Numbered from the stretch's first letter, positions 25,601 to 36,123 are shown. The stretch is DNA of 64,000 bases from Mimachlamys varia (GCA_947623455.1 OX392527.1:29318201-29382200), one strand, 5' to 3'. Numbers and translations: made by a program. Notes: generated by a model not told the origin, from the letters alone.

Positions 25601-28600
25601 ATGTGTAACCTGTACAGTGACACTAACCTTTGAACCCTGTCATTTGTAGCATTCTCACATGTATTGATGTTTACATAGAAATTAAACTGCTACAGAAATG
25701 CTTGTTTATTGGGAAATGATGCAGTGCAATGGCATGGGATGGACATATATAAAGCTAACACTTTATGCCACATATAGAAATGATAAGCAATAAAAAGATT
25801 TTTCTGAAAGATGGATGAATAGACCAGGAAAGGTCTCTATGGCAAACATGTATATAAGATACCTTGCAAATCAAAAAATCGAAATAAAATAATCCTAATA
25901 TTGCTGTCAATATCCAACATGATGTATGACCCACTTTTTCTCAGTAACTGTTCCAAAAATCCTCCTGCTGCCACATGCCAGCCAGTTGATTCGCCGTTCG
26001 TACAGACTGACTACCTCGTTGAGCTGTTTCTGGTACTCAAACAGGTGGGTCATGTCTACATGGATGTTCTTCATAGAGCCGTCGTGCCACTGGAACTGGA
26101 CCATGGCTTTCTGTAACATCAACACAGACAGATATCAGAAACTGTAGACAGTGTCATGTTGTAAGTTTTGATTATGTGAATCATGGTTGTGTGATAATTT
26201 CTTGAGTGCTTTGCTCTTCAATACAATTATACCCTACGGTACCTACCTCGTGGACCTGGGACTGGACCGCCTTTTTGATGACCGGAATGAACTCCTCTTT
26301 GTAGGAGTATGCGTTAGGAGCCAGAACCTGGTACAAGTCTAGACGTTTAGCTGTAATGTAATTGTTAAACGTCATCATATTGAGCTATAAATGATATTAA
26401 TAAACACTATTTTATTAGTGCCACATATCAATTCAGAGTAAAAAAATATGTAATGCAAAACAGATAAAGAGCAAATACTTGTTAATCATTGTAAATGAAT
26501 TTGCAAAAAAATAAGATGAGCAACATAATTCTTTTAGGGGAATATAGTGGTCTACATAATTTAAAGATATAGACAGTATTGTTACCTTTGAGCCCATGCT
26601 GTACGATCCAATTTATAGAGGTCCTGGGCTGGAACTTTGGCATTTCTATCTTTAGGGGAAGGTCATGACCTGGTGGCCGAGGTAGGAAACGGGACTGGGG
26701 CAGCTTGGATACCTCTGTGGTGATCTAGTCACAGATACATAACATTGATTTTCATTTCTTATGATAATGAAAACTCCCAAGCTCATTCCTATTAATCAAA
26801 GTTATTTAACAGCCTAGTCATCAGAATGATCAATCAATCTTAATCAGCATATTGATTATGTTTAAACTGCACAAGGATATTAAAACATTTATATTATGAG
26901 CTAGTTGTACCTAGTTATCTATATGCTAAATTTGTTGCAGCACTTTAAGAGTATAGACACAGCAACATTTAACCTCAGTGTTTTCTCCAAAGCAAGGGAT
27001 GATCCCAGTGTACCTTTATGAAATTCTGTCTAAATGTAACACTATCAATACCTATCCATCAATTTTTCAGATCAGTAGGGGCATTATCTAGTACAGTTCT
27101 GTTTGTATATTAGAACAGATGATTTGTTGATTTATGAATTATTACTAATAAACAAGCTGTTACCTCATTCATGATGCTGATGAGTGCACTACCCATCATG
27201 CCATTGCGCATCTCTTTGATCTTGTTGATGACATCCTGGCACTTCTGTATCTCCTTCAGTATGACACTGATTTCTGTTCCTGTGTATATCTGCTCCTATT
27301 TCAACACAGAAACAATTATCAAACCTTCAGTATTAATGTCAAATTCTGTATCTGTTAACACAGTTTGTAGTGGCAGAACTTTTGGGGTTTTCAGGTCTTT
27401 GATAATAATCTATCAATTTTGGGGTTTAATCTTTTCTTTAAAAGCCCATACGAGTATATCTATTAAATTATACAATATATGTCATGTCTTATATCTTGAA
27501 AAAGTAGATAATTTGTCAAAGATAATAAACAATATTTCTTTTCACTATTAAAATGTGGTTCAGGCTTTCAGAATTATGTGACCCTCTGCAGCTGACATGT
27601 TTTAAGTGGTTACTTCCCTTTGTGTGACCTTTGACTTACCTCACAACTGGCAGTGTAGCAATGGTAACTTCCTCCTGATGCGTCTGACAAGTGTCTCAGG
27701 GTAATCTATCATACAGAACAGGAATACACTGTATATTGTATTTTCATTTAGCATTGATAAGTCTCTATGTATGATCACTCTTTGTACAAGACCATTTTTG
27801 AAAATTGGCCATGTGCAAAAACAAAAGCCATTGATCTTGGATAAGTGAGTTACAGTAATGTAAATCAAAATTTTCCAGAACTATATACACCTGTAATGTA
27901 CATATATCCTGGTAAAACAATACAGTATAAGTGGCATATGTTGCATTGAACACTTTATAATGTTCCCAATCCAATTAAAACAGCATACATTCTAAAACAT
28001 TTTTACATACATGGTAGTAATTCTATTGATCAGCACTTACAGTCCTGAAGTGAGTCATACGCTGTTCCTTTTAGCTATTTTCAATTTTCTTCAAATTTAA
28101 TATAAAATAGCCTCTCTTAATTAATTATCTTTCTAAATTGACTACAAGCTCCCGAGGTTTTCTCGACAAAGTTACAGGAGTGTGTCCTTACATTGGTGAG
28201 GTGATTACTGCAGTCATATGCTACAGTTTGAAGAGGCCTCTCCTCTCCCACACCCATCTGGTGTATGTAGTCACAGAGTATCTCAGAGGTCTGGTCAGGC
28301 CTGCAGAATAAACACCAACTTTATATTACACCTAACAGTAATTATGTCGTAAAGTAAGTACTTATCATGAGTTTTGTCTGGTCTACCTGGTAAACTGCAA
28401 TAATTATTTTAACCTGGTGACTCTACAGGCTGGATTAAAAGAGCACTAGCATTATACATATATAACTACTCATTATCACAATATCTTCTTTTAAACCACA
28501 GTTATTCCAAATCTGAGCCAAGAATTATCACCCAGTTTTCTCTTTGCTACAATAAAACAAAGTTTTGAACTTACACACTGCCAAGTATGATCACTATAGA

Positions 28601-31600
28601 GTCTATGTCCTGGATCTTCATCACATGTTTCATGGCCTTGAGGAGGTTACAGCCACCTGACGCTTTCATCCTCATTACCCACTCCTTGGCCTCCTCTATA
28701 CTGTAATCATACATCAACATATTTCAGGTCTTTCTACTGTAGATAAATGTCTACATACATAAGGCCTCTGTATAAGGATGCTGTATGGGTATACTCTACT
28801 GTACACTTATGTCATCATACATTAGATCTTCTCTACTGTACATAAATGTCAATAAACATTAGGTTTTCTCTTCCATATTTTGATGCATGCAAACAACATA
28901 CATTAGGTTTTCTCTATTGTACATAAATGTCAACAAACATAATGTCTCTTTGAATGTACACAATTTCACAAATATCAACATATATATTCCAGGTCATCTT
29001 TATACATCAGTGGCAAATATGCGCCCCTATGTTTGAAACTAAACTTACAGCTATGATGTCCCCGAAGACACACCCATCTACTCCATGTCTGGGCAGTTAT
29101 ATAGAGTACTTACATCTCTAGGTTTGTAATTAACCTTACAGCTATAATGTCCCCTGAGACACACCTATCTACTCTATGTTTGGGCAGTTACATAGAGTAC
29201 TTACATCTCTAGGTTTGTAATTAACCAGCTTACAGCTATGATGTTCCTGGAAACAAACCCACCTACTCCATGTTTGGGCAGTTACATTAATAAAAATATA
29301 AGTACATGTACTCACATCCTACAGTTGACATCACGGGAGACCGGCCAAAGAGGATCAATATCCGTCCCGAATGACATCAGGTAAAGTGCCGTCCTTGTGG
29401 AAAATTGCTCGTCTAACATGTGCTAGAGAACATGAAGAAGTATTTAACAAGTGTTTAGTTATTATTAACAAGAATTCAATTAGGTCATAAAAAATCAGTT
29501 TGTGTAGAAAGTATACATGTAAATTCTCAACAAGACATTATAAATATACATTTTTGTGTACATATACTGCATGGCTTTGTATGTGCAAAAAGCAGTTAAC
29601 ATAGAAAGGAATTACATTAAGATATATACACCTTACTACATTGTGTCCTTGTGCCCACCCTTCAATACACTGTTACTTACAATCAGAGATTCCTGAAAAG
29701 TTGTCAGTCTCCCAAACCCAGCATTGGCGTCAGAGTTGTCCACTAGGACAGCAACACGCTTGCCTCTGATGTTACCAAACACCTACAAAAGGAGTCAAAC
29801 TAACCATAGAAAACTTGGTCAAGTTAATTCGAGAAAAAAAAACAAAATTTGATATTCAACAGTGAAACAAAGTAGAAACAACCTAATGTCATTTCTATAT
29901 ACTGCTTAAGCTTGGCAGTGCTTACCCTTTAAAATACTGTGCATCATTTTACTAGAGAATTACTTGTGTAGCCACAAACTGAATGACTTCTTAACTTTTA
30001 TATACTGCATGGTATTTATAGATAAATTAACTACATGTAGTGACAGACTAAGTGATACAGTAAATCACATTTTAATAATAAATCTCTTGGGACCAAGGAA
30101 ATTAGTTTCTTATACGTGTTTAACATATACAGATGATAGGGCACTTGGTGGGGAATTAAAAACACTAAGCTATAACCATGAATTTGTTATAAACATGTGC
30201 ATTATAAATGTGTTTTACAGTATAATGGTATACGTTCACTGCTCACCATTTTACCCCGATACATGTAATTTACTAGTACGGTGCCAAAATGATATGATCT
30301 CTAGGACACAATGCTTACCCTTTTACTTCCCTGTAGAAGCCACTTAATTCTTTTGGTGTACATCTCTATGGATCTAAAGGAAAGAAAACAGTATTTTAAT
30401 ACTAATATCAAAATTCACCACTCCACTCGTTTTACTTGTAAATGTTTATTTCTATGTTTTAACCACTAACATTATGTTCGATACGTATTTCAGAAAGTGA
30501 TGTTGTACAGTATGGTACACATGTTCTGGCAGTATAATCTAGGGACATTGCTTCACTGTCTTTCAGTGGTATCAGTACTCACGTGTTCAATCGGTATTCA
30601 AACTCGTTGACATCGTAAGCCTCAAACTGTATGTGCTGGGATGGTTTCCCTGTCCTGTGGTCGGGCTGTAGACTGGAAAAGTAATGCTTCATACTTTAGT
30701 ACATTAAATGAAATTAATGAGCATGATCCTACAAAAAACTATGATTACAGTAGTATGCTTTTTGAAAATTAACAACTGATCATGAATGAACAAAACCAGT
30801 ATCATCGATGACAGGACGTAAAAGACATGTGTTAGGGAGCTAACAAAACAAATAGAACAAAAGGATCATGTTCAGTAACCTAATACAAGTGTTTAAATCA
30901 ACATAAAAAATATCCCACACAGTGTACATGTGTTCTTAGGGCCCAAATAGTCAACCTCCAACCTATGGCTTATAAATTGTGAGGAATTTAAAATTTGTGA
31001 TTGACTCTCTTCATGTATCATTGCAAAAATAAATCCAATGTGAAGTATACGTGATTTACAGTATATTAAATAGCGTGTTCAGGCTCGTAGACTGACTTAT
31101 CCTCGATAGTGTGTGACTTTATGAAGAACCCAGGGACAATTCTGGCTCTTAAAACCATGTGAAAATTTGAGGGATTTTATGGGATTAACAAAATTTCTAT
31201 GAGATTTTTCTGTATAACGTAATATCATTTGAATTTTTAAAGAGATTTTTAGAAAAAAATATGGGTAAAAATCCCCAAAGTGATCATTGAGACCCTTACT
31301 TTCCCACTTTGCCTTTGTCCACCAAGTCTTTGAGTGTAAGCTGGAGATACTCCAGACTGTGGAACTTCAGCCATTCCTCTGATGTTTGCAGCTCAGAAGC
31401 AGTAACAGACTCTGCATTTTTGAGGCTCTGAAATATAAATACCAAGTTAAAGCTTTTAAAATAATTATTATTCATTAAATGATAAACTCTGTTTACATTT
31501 TACCATTATTGCCCTTTGATGAATTTATAGGAGATTACAATAGTAGGAAAAGGTTTCTTTAAAATTCACTGTTGAACATTTTATCTATCGTTAACATAAA

Positions 31601-33197
31601 AGCAAGTTATCATTTTATATTAATTTTAAGCTGCATTATACAATACATTGAGTTGAAGATATTTTTTTCATAAATATAATTGTCTTGGGAAACACCTCAC
31701 CAATAAGTCTAAGGTCTGGTTTACATGAGTGACGGTCAATGGATGTGGAGGTCTGGCATTTTTCACCACAACAGGTTGCCAGGGAATAAGATTACTGGAA
31801 CTGAAACAAAGTCAATATAATGAAATAATGTTGTATTTGACCTATTCTTAGATTTAAAGACACAGTGTCGATCGACTGTTAAAATGACAAAAACTTCATT
31901 TCATTCTTATATGTTGTCTGGTAAAGTTCTAGCAAGATGCTACATCAAATGGTTGAATTAATGAAAAAGGTTGTCACCAACAGTTTTTAAGTAAGTCATC
32001 TGTAGACTGGCAGTCCTGTAACTAACATTTATACATGTACATTGACTGATGAAATATAAAAATATTTACTGTATCTTATTTGAATGAAAACTTATTCATA
32101 TTAAGACACTTACTCGTCATCTTCTCCAAGAAGTGCATCAATATCCTCATCATCTTCATCCTCTTCATCATCATCTTCATCATCATTGATAATCCCAAGT
32201 TCCTGATCAGCATCAGAAATCACTTCTTTTTCATCTTTTTCTTTAAAATTTTCTTCTCTTAAAATGTAATGAAAATTGATGTTGTTAATTTGTTACCCCA
32301 TGTAAGAACAAATACATACTTGATATATGGCTGGTTAAAAGCATCAATGCAATAACATAAGAGCAATTAACTTATGTGTCGCTGTATTGACTGATATATT
32401 TCTCTGAATTAATTTTTTTATTGCAGTGTTCATCAACATTTTTTCCAACTGGGATCTTTAAGATATATAGAGCAGTTAGCCGTCCCAGTGTTTCCTAGTG
32501 GATCCGAGAGTCAGAACCCTTTGGACGGTAACAGGTCATTTCGCCCTAAATCGCTTTCGGGCTAAGAGTCGTTTCGCCCGAAGCCCTGTTTGCCCTAGGT
32601 TGTTTCATCCTAATTTTTCCCAATTGGGTGATATTTTTACAAAATAATTTACATGTAATAAGACATACCACCATAATATATATCTTGAATAACGATTTTA
32701 AGCTTATTAACTAGGTTTATGTACCAGAAAAATCGCGAACAAAGTTTCGCTTTAACATTTTATTTTTAGGGCGAAACAACCTGGGGCGAAACAACCTAGG
32801 GCGAACTGGATTTAGTGCGAAACGACCCAGATATTATTTTGGACTAGGATGCCAAAATTGAGAATATCAAGCAGATTCTTAATTTAATATAGATCAGCAC
32901 ACAATAAAATCTGACCTCGAGCACCTGCTCTCTATACTAGCCACGTCTGTCAATATACATTTAATTTCATAAGAAGTGCTGACGGTCGAAGAGGGCGGTA
33001 CCAGTGTCAGAATGTCCAACGCCTAACTGCTTTTCAGCAGTGTCTGTGAGGTGAATAACACAACAACATATCAGACACCGATACATAACCATTTACTTGT
33101 AACATTACACTGCCTAAACATCAATGAATTCTTACTCTGATTCCTCGATAACAGGATCGATGTAGGGGTTTCTTCTCCTCCCAAATATACCTTCCAT
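7666..33197 (-). CDS. VWA3A: von Willebrand factor A domain-containing protein 3A-like, complete, 33 exons, 1271 aa
   Basis: Exons 5' to 3': 33136-33197, 32114-32257, 31701-31800, 31300-31427, 30583-30672, 30319-30373, 29681-29782, 29316-29422, 28575-28700, 28192-28300, 27640-27705, 27164-27295, 26586-26724, 26247-26350, 25935-26110, 24933-25052, 18937-19011, 18170-18264, 16995-17240, 15308-15426, 15007-15075, 14776-14883, 12926-13139, 12107-12204, 11721-11839, 11040-11182, 10643-10787, 9793-9937, 9393-9544, 9083-9209, 8723-8820, 8316-8368, 7666-7715. All joints keep frame and the exons sum to 3816 nt. The start is ATG at 33197. Known: VWA3A proteins are about 1180-1290 residues with VWA domains in the middle and near the C-terminus; the placement here fits VWA3A better than VWA3B. 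Function is little known; expression in ciliated tissues and testis suggests a ciliary role (inference). The weakest exon call is 15007-15075, whose acceptor has a poor pyrimidine tract. Confidence 0.85.
7858..8069 (-). mobile_element. MITE family A, copy 2 (inverted)
   Basis: The same element as 4333-4535 in opposite orientation, with matching inverted ends around CAAAAGTGTTGTTATCTCCC and GGGGAATAACAACACTTTTT. It lies inside the last intron of the VWA3A-like gene, between exon 33 (7666-7715) and exon 32 (8316-8368). Confidence 0.75.
8377..8577. repeat. two-copy tandem repeat, about 100 bp per unit
   Basis: Two near-identical AT-rich units sit back to back, both containing AACAACATTCTGT and CACAGTTTTCTAAGAAGAAT. 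They differ by a few point changes and single-base indels. They lie in VWA3A intron 31, just upstream of exon 32. Confidence 0.8.
9985..10430. repeat. 39-bp minisatellite in VWA3A intron 27
   Basis: About eleven units of exactly 39 bp around TGTCAGATCTACACCTCACT, starting at about 10001 and becoming degenerate after 10360. Because 39 is a multiple of three and the unit lacks a stop in one plus-strand frame, it creates a spurious repetitive reading frame at 9859-10545. That frame is antisense to the gene and overlaps exon 28. Confidence 0.85.
13141..13160. repeat. CA dinucleotide microsatellite
   Basis: About nine CA repeats, just beyond the 5' end of VWA3A exon 23 (12926-13139), overlapping the acceptor region on the minus strand. 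Confidence 0.8.
13930..14740 (-). repeat. dispersed repeat, inverted copy of the 4.0-4.8 kb element
   Basis: Matches the pieces at 4020-4330 and 4620-4800 in reverse orientation, for example TATTATAGGTCTCTAAATCA at about 14630 and AATATTGATATGCTGAAAAC at about 14252. The surrounding 13.2-14.7 kb is AT-rich with many recurrences of CATGAAAA and CATGGCCATG. Class unknown; it sits in VWA3A intron 22. Confidence 0.45.
16019..16095. repeat. 38-40 bp direct tandem duplication
   Basis: CTTAACTTTGTATGTAGAAT and the following bases through ATTTATCTT occur twice in succession, in VWA3A intron 19. Confidence 0.8.
16376..16994. repeat. 68-70 bp minisatellite ending at the VWA3A exon 19 donor
   Basis: About nine units with period 68-70 bp, sharing TTTGGTAGTTTAATAATAAC and ACTGTACACCAAC. 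On the minus strand each unit contains GTTGGTGTACAGTT, the same sequence that forms the exon 19 donor at 16994. The last unit therefore is the intron start, and the donor core is reiterated through the intron. Confidence 0.9.
17450..18169. repeat. 67-bp minisatellite ending at the VWA3A exon 18 donor
   Basis: About ten units with period 67 bp, sharing GACTGATAACCTTGAAGC and GATACAACATAATCTGTTAA. The last unit ends at the exon 18 donor (18169). Its intron side on the minus strand, GTCAGTCAAACAGATATTT, parallels the unit sequence ATCAGTCGTACAGATATTT. Confidence 0.85.
19077..24213. repeat. 27-bp satellite-like array, about 175 copies, in VWA3A intron 16
   Basis: Degenerate copies begin at 19077-19170, and the continuous array runs 19441-24213. 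The unit is 27 bp with a core of AGATATTTATATCT or AGATATATATATCT followed by GGAGTGATTGGGT. The AGATATATATATCT variant is a perfect palindrome. Variants (GGTTGGGT, GGTTTGGT, CCAGAGTG, GAAGTGATTGAGT) are ordered into blocks, including a 216-bp higher-order unit near 23340-23770. Since 27 is divisible by three, stop-free frames exist on both strands (9-residue periods), giving long reading frames that I do not regard as genes. It accounts for most of the 5.9-kb intron. Confidence 0.95.
24470..24713. repeat. dispersed-repeat-like segment with a short coding-like stretch
   Basis: The stretch GCCCCCAGCAGAATACCGCG onward to about 24590 resembles a repeat common in mollusc genomes (recalled, not searched). 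It is followed by a 38-codon open stretch, 24600-24713 plus strand, translating as Lys/Ala/Gly-rich sequence (KGTKAKAFLTGANAQLKAKG) ending in TAG. An acceptor-like TTTTTTAG precedes it. It is probably transposon-derived. Confidence 0.35.
27164..29782 (-). other. VWA3A exons 7-12: first VWA domain, MIDAS degenerate
   Basis: Residues 194-363 form a VWA fold. It starts VFGNIRGKRVAVLVDNSD and includes ALYLMSFGTDIDPLWPV, SIVIILGSVPDQ and the closing LRHLSDASGGSYHCY. The metal-site motif DxSxS reads D208-N-S210-D-A212, and the usual TDG position is LGS, so divalent-metal binding is probably lost. Exon 12 continues with a predicted coiled segment, KEIQKCQDVINKIKEMRNG. Intron 8 (28701-29315) holds a 92-bp tandem repeat that mimics the exon 8 donor. 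Confidence 0.75.
29045..29290. repeat. three-copy tandem repeat, 91-94 bp, next to the VWA3A exon 8 donor
   Basis: Units start with TTACAGCTAT at 29045, 29136 and 29230. The units contain GAGTACTTACATCTCTAGG, which on the minus strand reads AGAGAT|GTAAGTACTC. The real exon 8 donor just beyond the array reads AGGAT|GTGAGTACATG. Confidence 0.8.
30319..33197 (-). other. VWA3A exons 1-6: acidic N-terminus and lead-in to the first VWA domain
   Basis: Exon 1 encodes 20 residues starting MEGIFGRRR. Exon 2 is strongly acidic, with an Asp/Glu run around residues 49-65 followed by DALLGEDDE. Exons 3-4 carry a region around residues 70-145 beginning NLIPWQPVVV, with a helical ASELQTSEEWLKFHSLEYL block. 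Exon 6 supplies YTKRIKWLLQGSKR (residues 180-193), the lead-in motif that recurs before each VWA domain. Exons 1-4 lie inside the duplicated unit and recur at 43600-45497. Confidence 0.8.
32530..32835. mobile_element. foldback element with repeated GGGCGAAAC motifs (also 44830-45135)
   Basis: The left part carries TTTCGCCCTAAA and GTTTCGCCCGAAG; the right part carries AGGGCGAAACAACC twice and GTGCGAAACGACCC. The ends therefore contain several inverted copies of a GGGCGAAAC motif around an AT-rich centre. It lies in VWA3A intron 1 and looks like a non-autonomous DNA element with subterminal repeats. No target duplication identified. Confidence 0.6.
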
Positions 33198-33611
33198 TTT
33201 GTTATCGTTTTCACAGTGTGTCAAGAGCTGCGGCCATTGTTGTTTTCGTGTTGCCAATACTGCGGTAGTACAGCACTGATGACAGTCTTGCGTTCTGATT
33301 GGTCGAAATTGAAAGCACTTGTTAGTGGCGCCCTTTTTAAATTGATTAACTGAGTACGTCGGTATAAAACACAGAAACCTGTACATGGTAGCTAGGCCTA
33401 TATTTAAATTCATGAATTTTAAAGAATTTCTACAGAAAGGAACATATTGTTCCCAAACAACACCGAAAGCGTGAAATGTTTTGAAAATCATTGCACTAAA
33501 ATTGTATAATTCGTCCTTTTAAATTCACATTCAATAGGATAACATCATGGCCTAGTATAAAGTTGCTAAAATAACTGAGAGTATTGTCAGCAGCATAGTT
33601 ATAAAGTGTAG

Positions 33612-33925
33612 CCACAGGGACACGTTAATGTATTTATAAAATGTATGGGGGTCGACAAATATATAGGCCCATATATATCGACCGCCATACATTCTATCAG
33701 AGACATATACGTCCATGATTCTATACATTACTATTGTAATGTGTCCCTATTCACAGGGACCTGATAATTTGTTACAGCTAGTTTTAGACCTATGATAGGG
33801 TGTTTAGCGTAATTTTATCGAAAATTGATCTTAACCCCCCAAATGTGTAAAATTACGCTAAACACCCTATTATAAGTCTAAAACTAGCTGTAACAAATTC
33901 TCAGGTCCTGTGTCCCTATTCACAA
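33612..33925. mobile_element. nested inverted-repeat (foldback) element upstream of VWA3A (also 45912-46225)
   Basis: 33752-33817 and 33848-33912 are complementary over about 65 bp with few mismatches and a 30-nt loop, including AGGGTGTTTAGCGTAATTTT. Just left, 33640-33695 is another palindrome around GTATGGGGGTCGAC and GTCGACC-type sequence. CACAGGGACA and TGTCCCTATTCAC motifs flank both. It lies about 420 bp upstream of the VWA3A ATG. Confidence 0.65.
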
Positions 33926-35059
33926 AATAAAATAATATTAAAAACAAGCGGACCAAGTATAAACCCTTGTGGTACCTCTTCACCAAATGGAATGTATTAA
34001 GATATCCATTCGGAAAGGTCCGCCCCCAGTCTGACCTGCTCCTTCCTGTACATGTGTTCCCAAGATTGTCTCTGACAATGTGCAGTTAATTTTGAAATTA
34101 AATTATAAAGTTGCACAAATGATGAACACTGCAAATACATATAATGTAATTAGATAAAATGCTTATTTACATACATGTTTTAATGTGCTAATGACCGTTT
34201 CCTGACGTGACTTTCTCACAATGACTATTGTCACAACTATAGAAACGGCCATAAAATACCCTTACAGGGAATAAATGCATGATAAAAGTCAATTTTTGAA
34301 AGAATGTGATTTTTGTTCTGGCCTTATACTTTTTTTATTCTTAATGAAACGGAAGCGGAATTCCAAACTTTTAACGTTTTACTAAATACATGTATACCAA
34401 AAATAAATTGATATTTCTTATGAATATAGAAAGATTATAGAAAGAAGTCTATAAAGCATTTTGTTTTATGTATCAAAGAAGACAAACATACATATGTATT
34501 TATCAAATGTAATCTAATTACTCAAGGAATACTTTGATATTGTCTCATAAGCCAAATATAGCTAGACACTAATGGATATTTTTTTATGTTTGAACACTGT
34601 AACTGTATTTTATAATTAGTATGTATTGTATTATGCGATACTTTAGTAAGCTTATCTGTATCAGATAATTACTAAGCACTAAACAATGTCAAATGTCCGT
34701 CCACATGTAGGGACGAGGCTTGTATACTGTACCTGTGGTCATTCTTGTAAACAATGTCATGGTTCACTGACTATGTTAATTGATGCTGGGGTGGAGATAT
34801 CAATTAATTAATTGATGCTTGGTTGGAGATATCAATTAGTATCCATTATATAGTCAACACAGAATTTATAAACCTTTTGAAATTGGGTGGCAGGTCGTGT
34901 GGCTTGGACAGAGTAATAGCAGGGACGTATATGTCTCACATATACGTTCCTGGCCATGGTAATAGATGAATGAACAATTATAATTACCACTGAAGAGATT
35001 AATAAGTCCCAGTAAAAATGTGCTCAAATGGATTCACTGGTGTGCACATGTACACTGAA

Positions 35060-35209
35060 CAGTGCTGGGGGGGGGGGGGGGGGTGTCACAAGATCAATGT
35101 GGTCTTATATTTCACTACTAAATAAAATCCTGGTCAAGGACAGGGGTTGTCACGTGTGTCCAGTGACACCCCCCCCCCCCCCCCCCACCTCCCCCTGAAT
35201 CCGCCACTG
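35060..35209. mobile_element. hAT-like MITE with long G and C runs (also 47360-47520)
   Basis: About 150 bp starting CAGTGCTGGGG and ending CCCCCTGAATCCGCCACTG. The ends are inverted relative to each other (CAGTG...GGGG and CCCC...CACTG), then TGTCAC and GTGACA just inside. CAGTG-type ends are typical of hAT elements. The inner borders are homopolymers: G17 at 35067-35083 and C18 at 35169-35186; the duplicate has G27 and C19. No clear 8-bp target duplication was seen. Confidence 0.6.
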
Positions 35210-36123
35210 ATTATATTTTATGACAGCTTTCTAATTAGGAACATGTTGAACCCTGTCTGTATGCATCTTGCTCTGGTTTGTTACACTAGCCAAACGCCCC
35301 CAGGCTTATATAGCAGAGTTTATGGTTTATACGTATCTGCAGGTACATATTTCAATATACAGACAACACGGTTCAATAATGTGGAAATTCATAATATAAT
35401 TATTGGTCTAATTTCGTGGTATTTTTAATACCCAGCGTGGTATTAAAAATAGATCGACTTAGTATCAGAGACGTATATTTAACACATATACGTCTCTGCA
35501 AGAATATTGTAAACTTTACCTTCAGTTAAGGTATGAATTTGACTGGGTATTTAAATTAAATTTAAATGAGATTACAATTACCAATACGTACCAACGCCCT
35601 AAGGCGTTTTACCCACCAACACCCCCCACCTGCCTCACTGACTTCGGCTCCTATAAGATCTCATCACAGGTAAGTCACCTTCACACCTGTGATGTCGACG
35701 CTCCAGGGGTTATTGTGCCCCAGTACATTATAAGCATTGGATTGATAATTAACAAATAGGTGCGAATAGGTGGGAAAATGATGATAATTTCGATGCTCTG
35801 ATCACAAGGATTTATACCTGTGAAATCATATGTTTTTCTTATGTCATTCTATTTATCCTGCACCAAGTAAATACAACCCGACAAACGTTCAAGGGTAAAG
35901 CAAATGCAGGTAACTATTATAACATGAAATTCACTTCAGAAATGTATATATATCATTTTCTATTGTGTTCAAACAGAATGTAAATGAACTCTCGTCCTCT
36001 GGTGACTTTATGTAACGACCATCTCTACCACTAGAAGTAATAATAATAAAAATAATTCGAGGTTCTTGTATACCACTTTATCACGTCTCAAAGCGGTTTA
36101 CAAATTATTATCCATGGTTATAG

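Larger units (their letters stand above)
15308..26724 (-). other. VWA3A exons 13-20: linker and second VWA domain
   Basis: Exon 13 contains a Pro-rich linker ending INWIVQHGLK. Exon 15 carries the lead-in YERRINWLACGSRRIFG (residues 525-541). The VWA domain follows through exon 19: VVILVDLSVS (D553-x-S555-x-S557 intact), then IYLFTSGVPDQ where TSG replaces the usual TDG (652-654), and the end NMAHCTNGRFHWF. Exon 20 is a helical segment (ITAEIDKALNFSRKVQ). Intron 16 (19012-24932) is mostly the 27-bp array. Introns 18 and 19 contain the 67-bp and 69-bp arrays. Confidence 0.75.

Noticed and set aside
29964..30347. A 127-codon plus-strand frame
   Set aside because: It is antisense to VWA3A exon 6 and its intron, with no recognisable domain and low-complexity AT-rich codons.
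32080..32262. Hydrophobic 60-codon plus-strand frame (and duplicate at 44380-44562)
   Set aside because: It is the antisense shadow of the acidic VWA3A exon 2; Asp/Glu codons read backwards give Ile/Phe.
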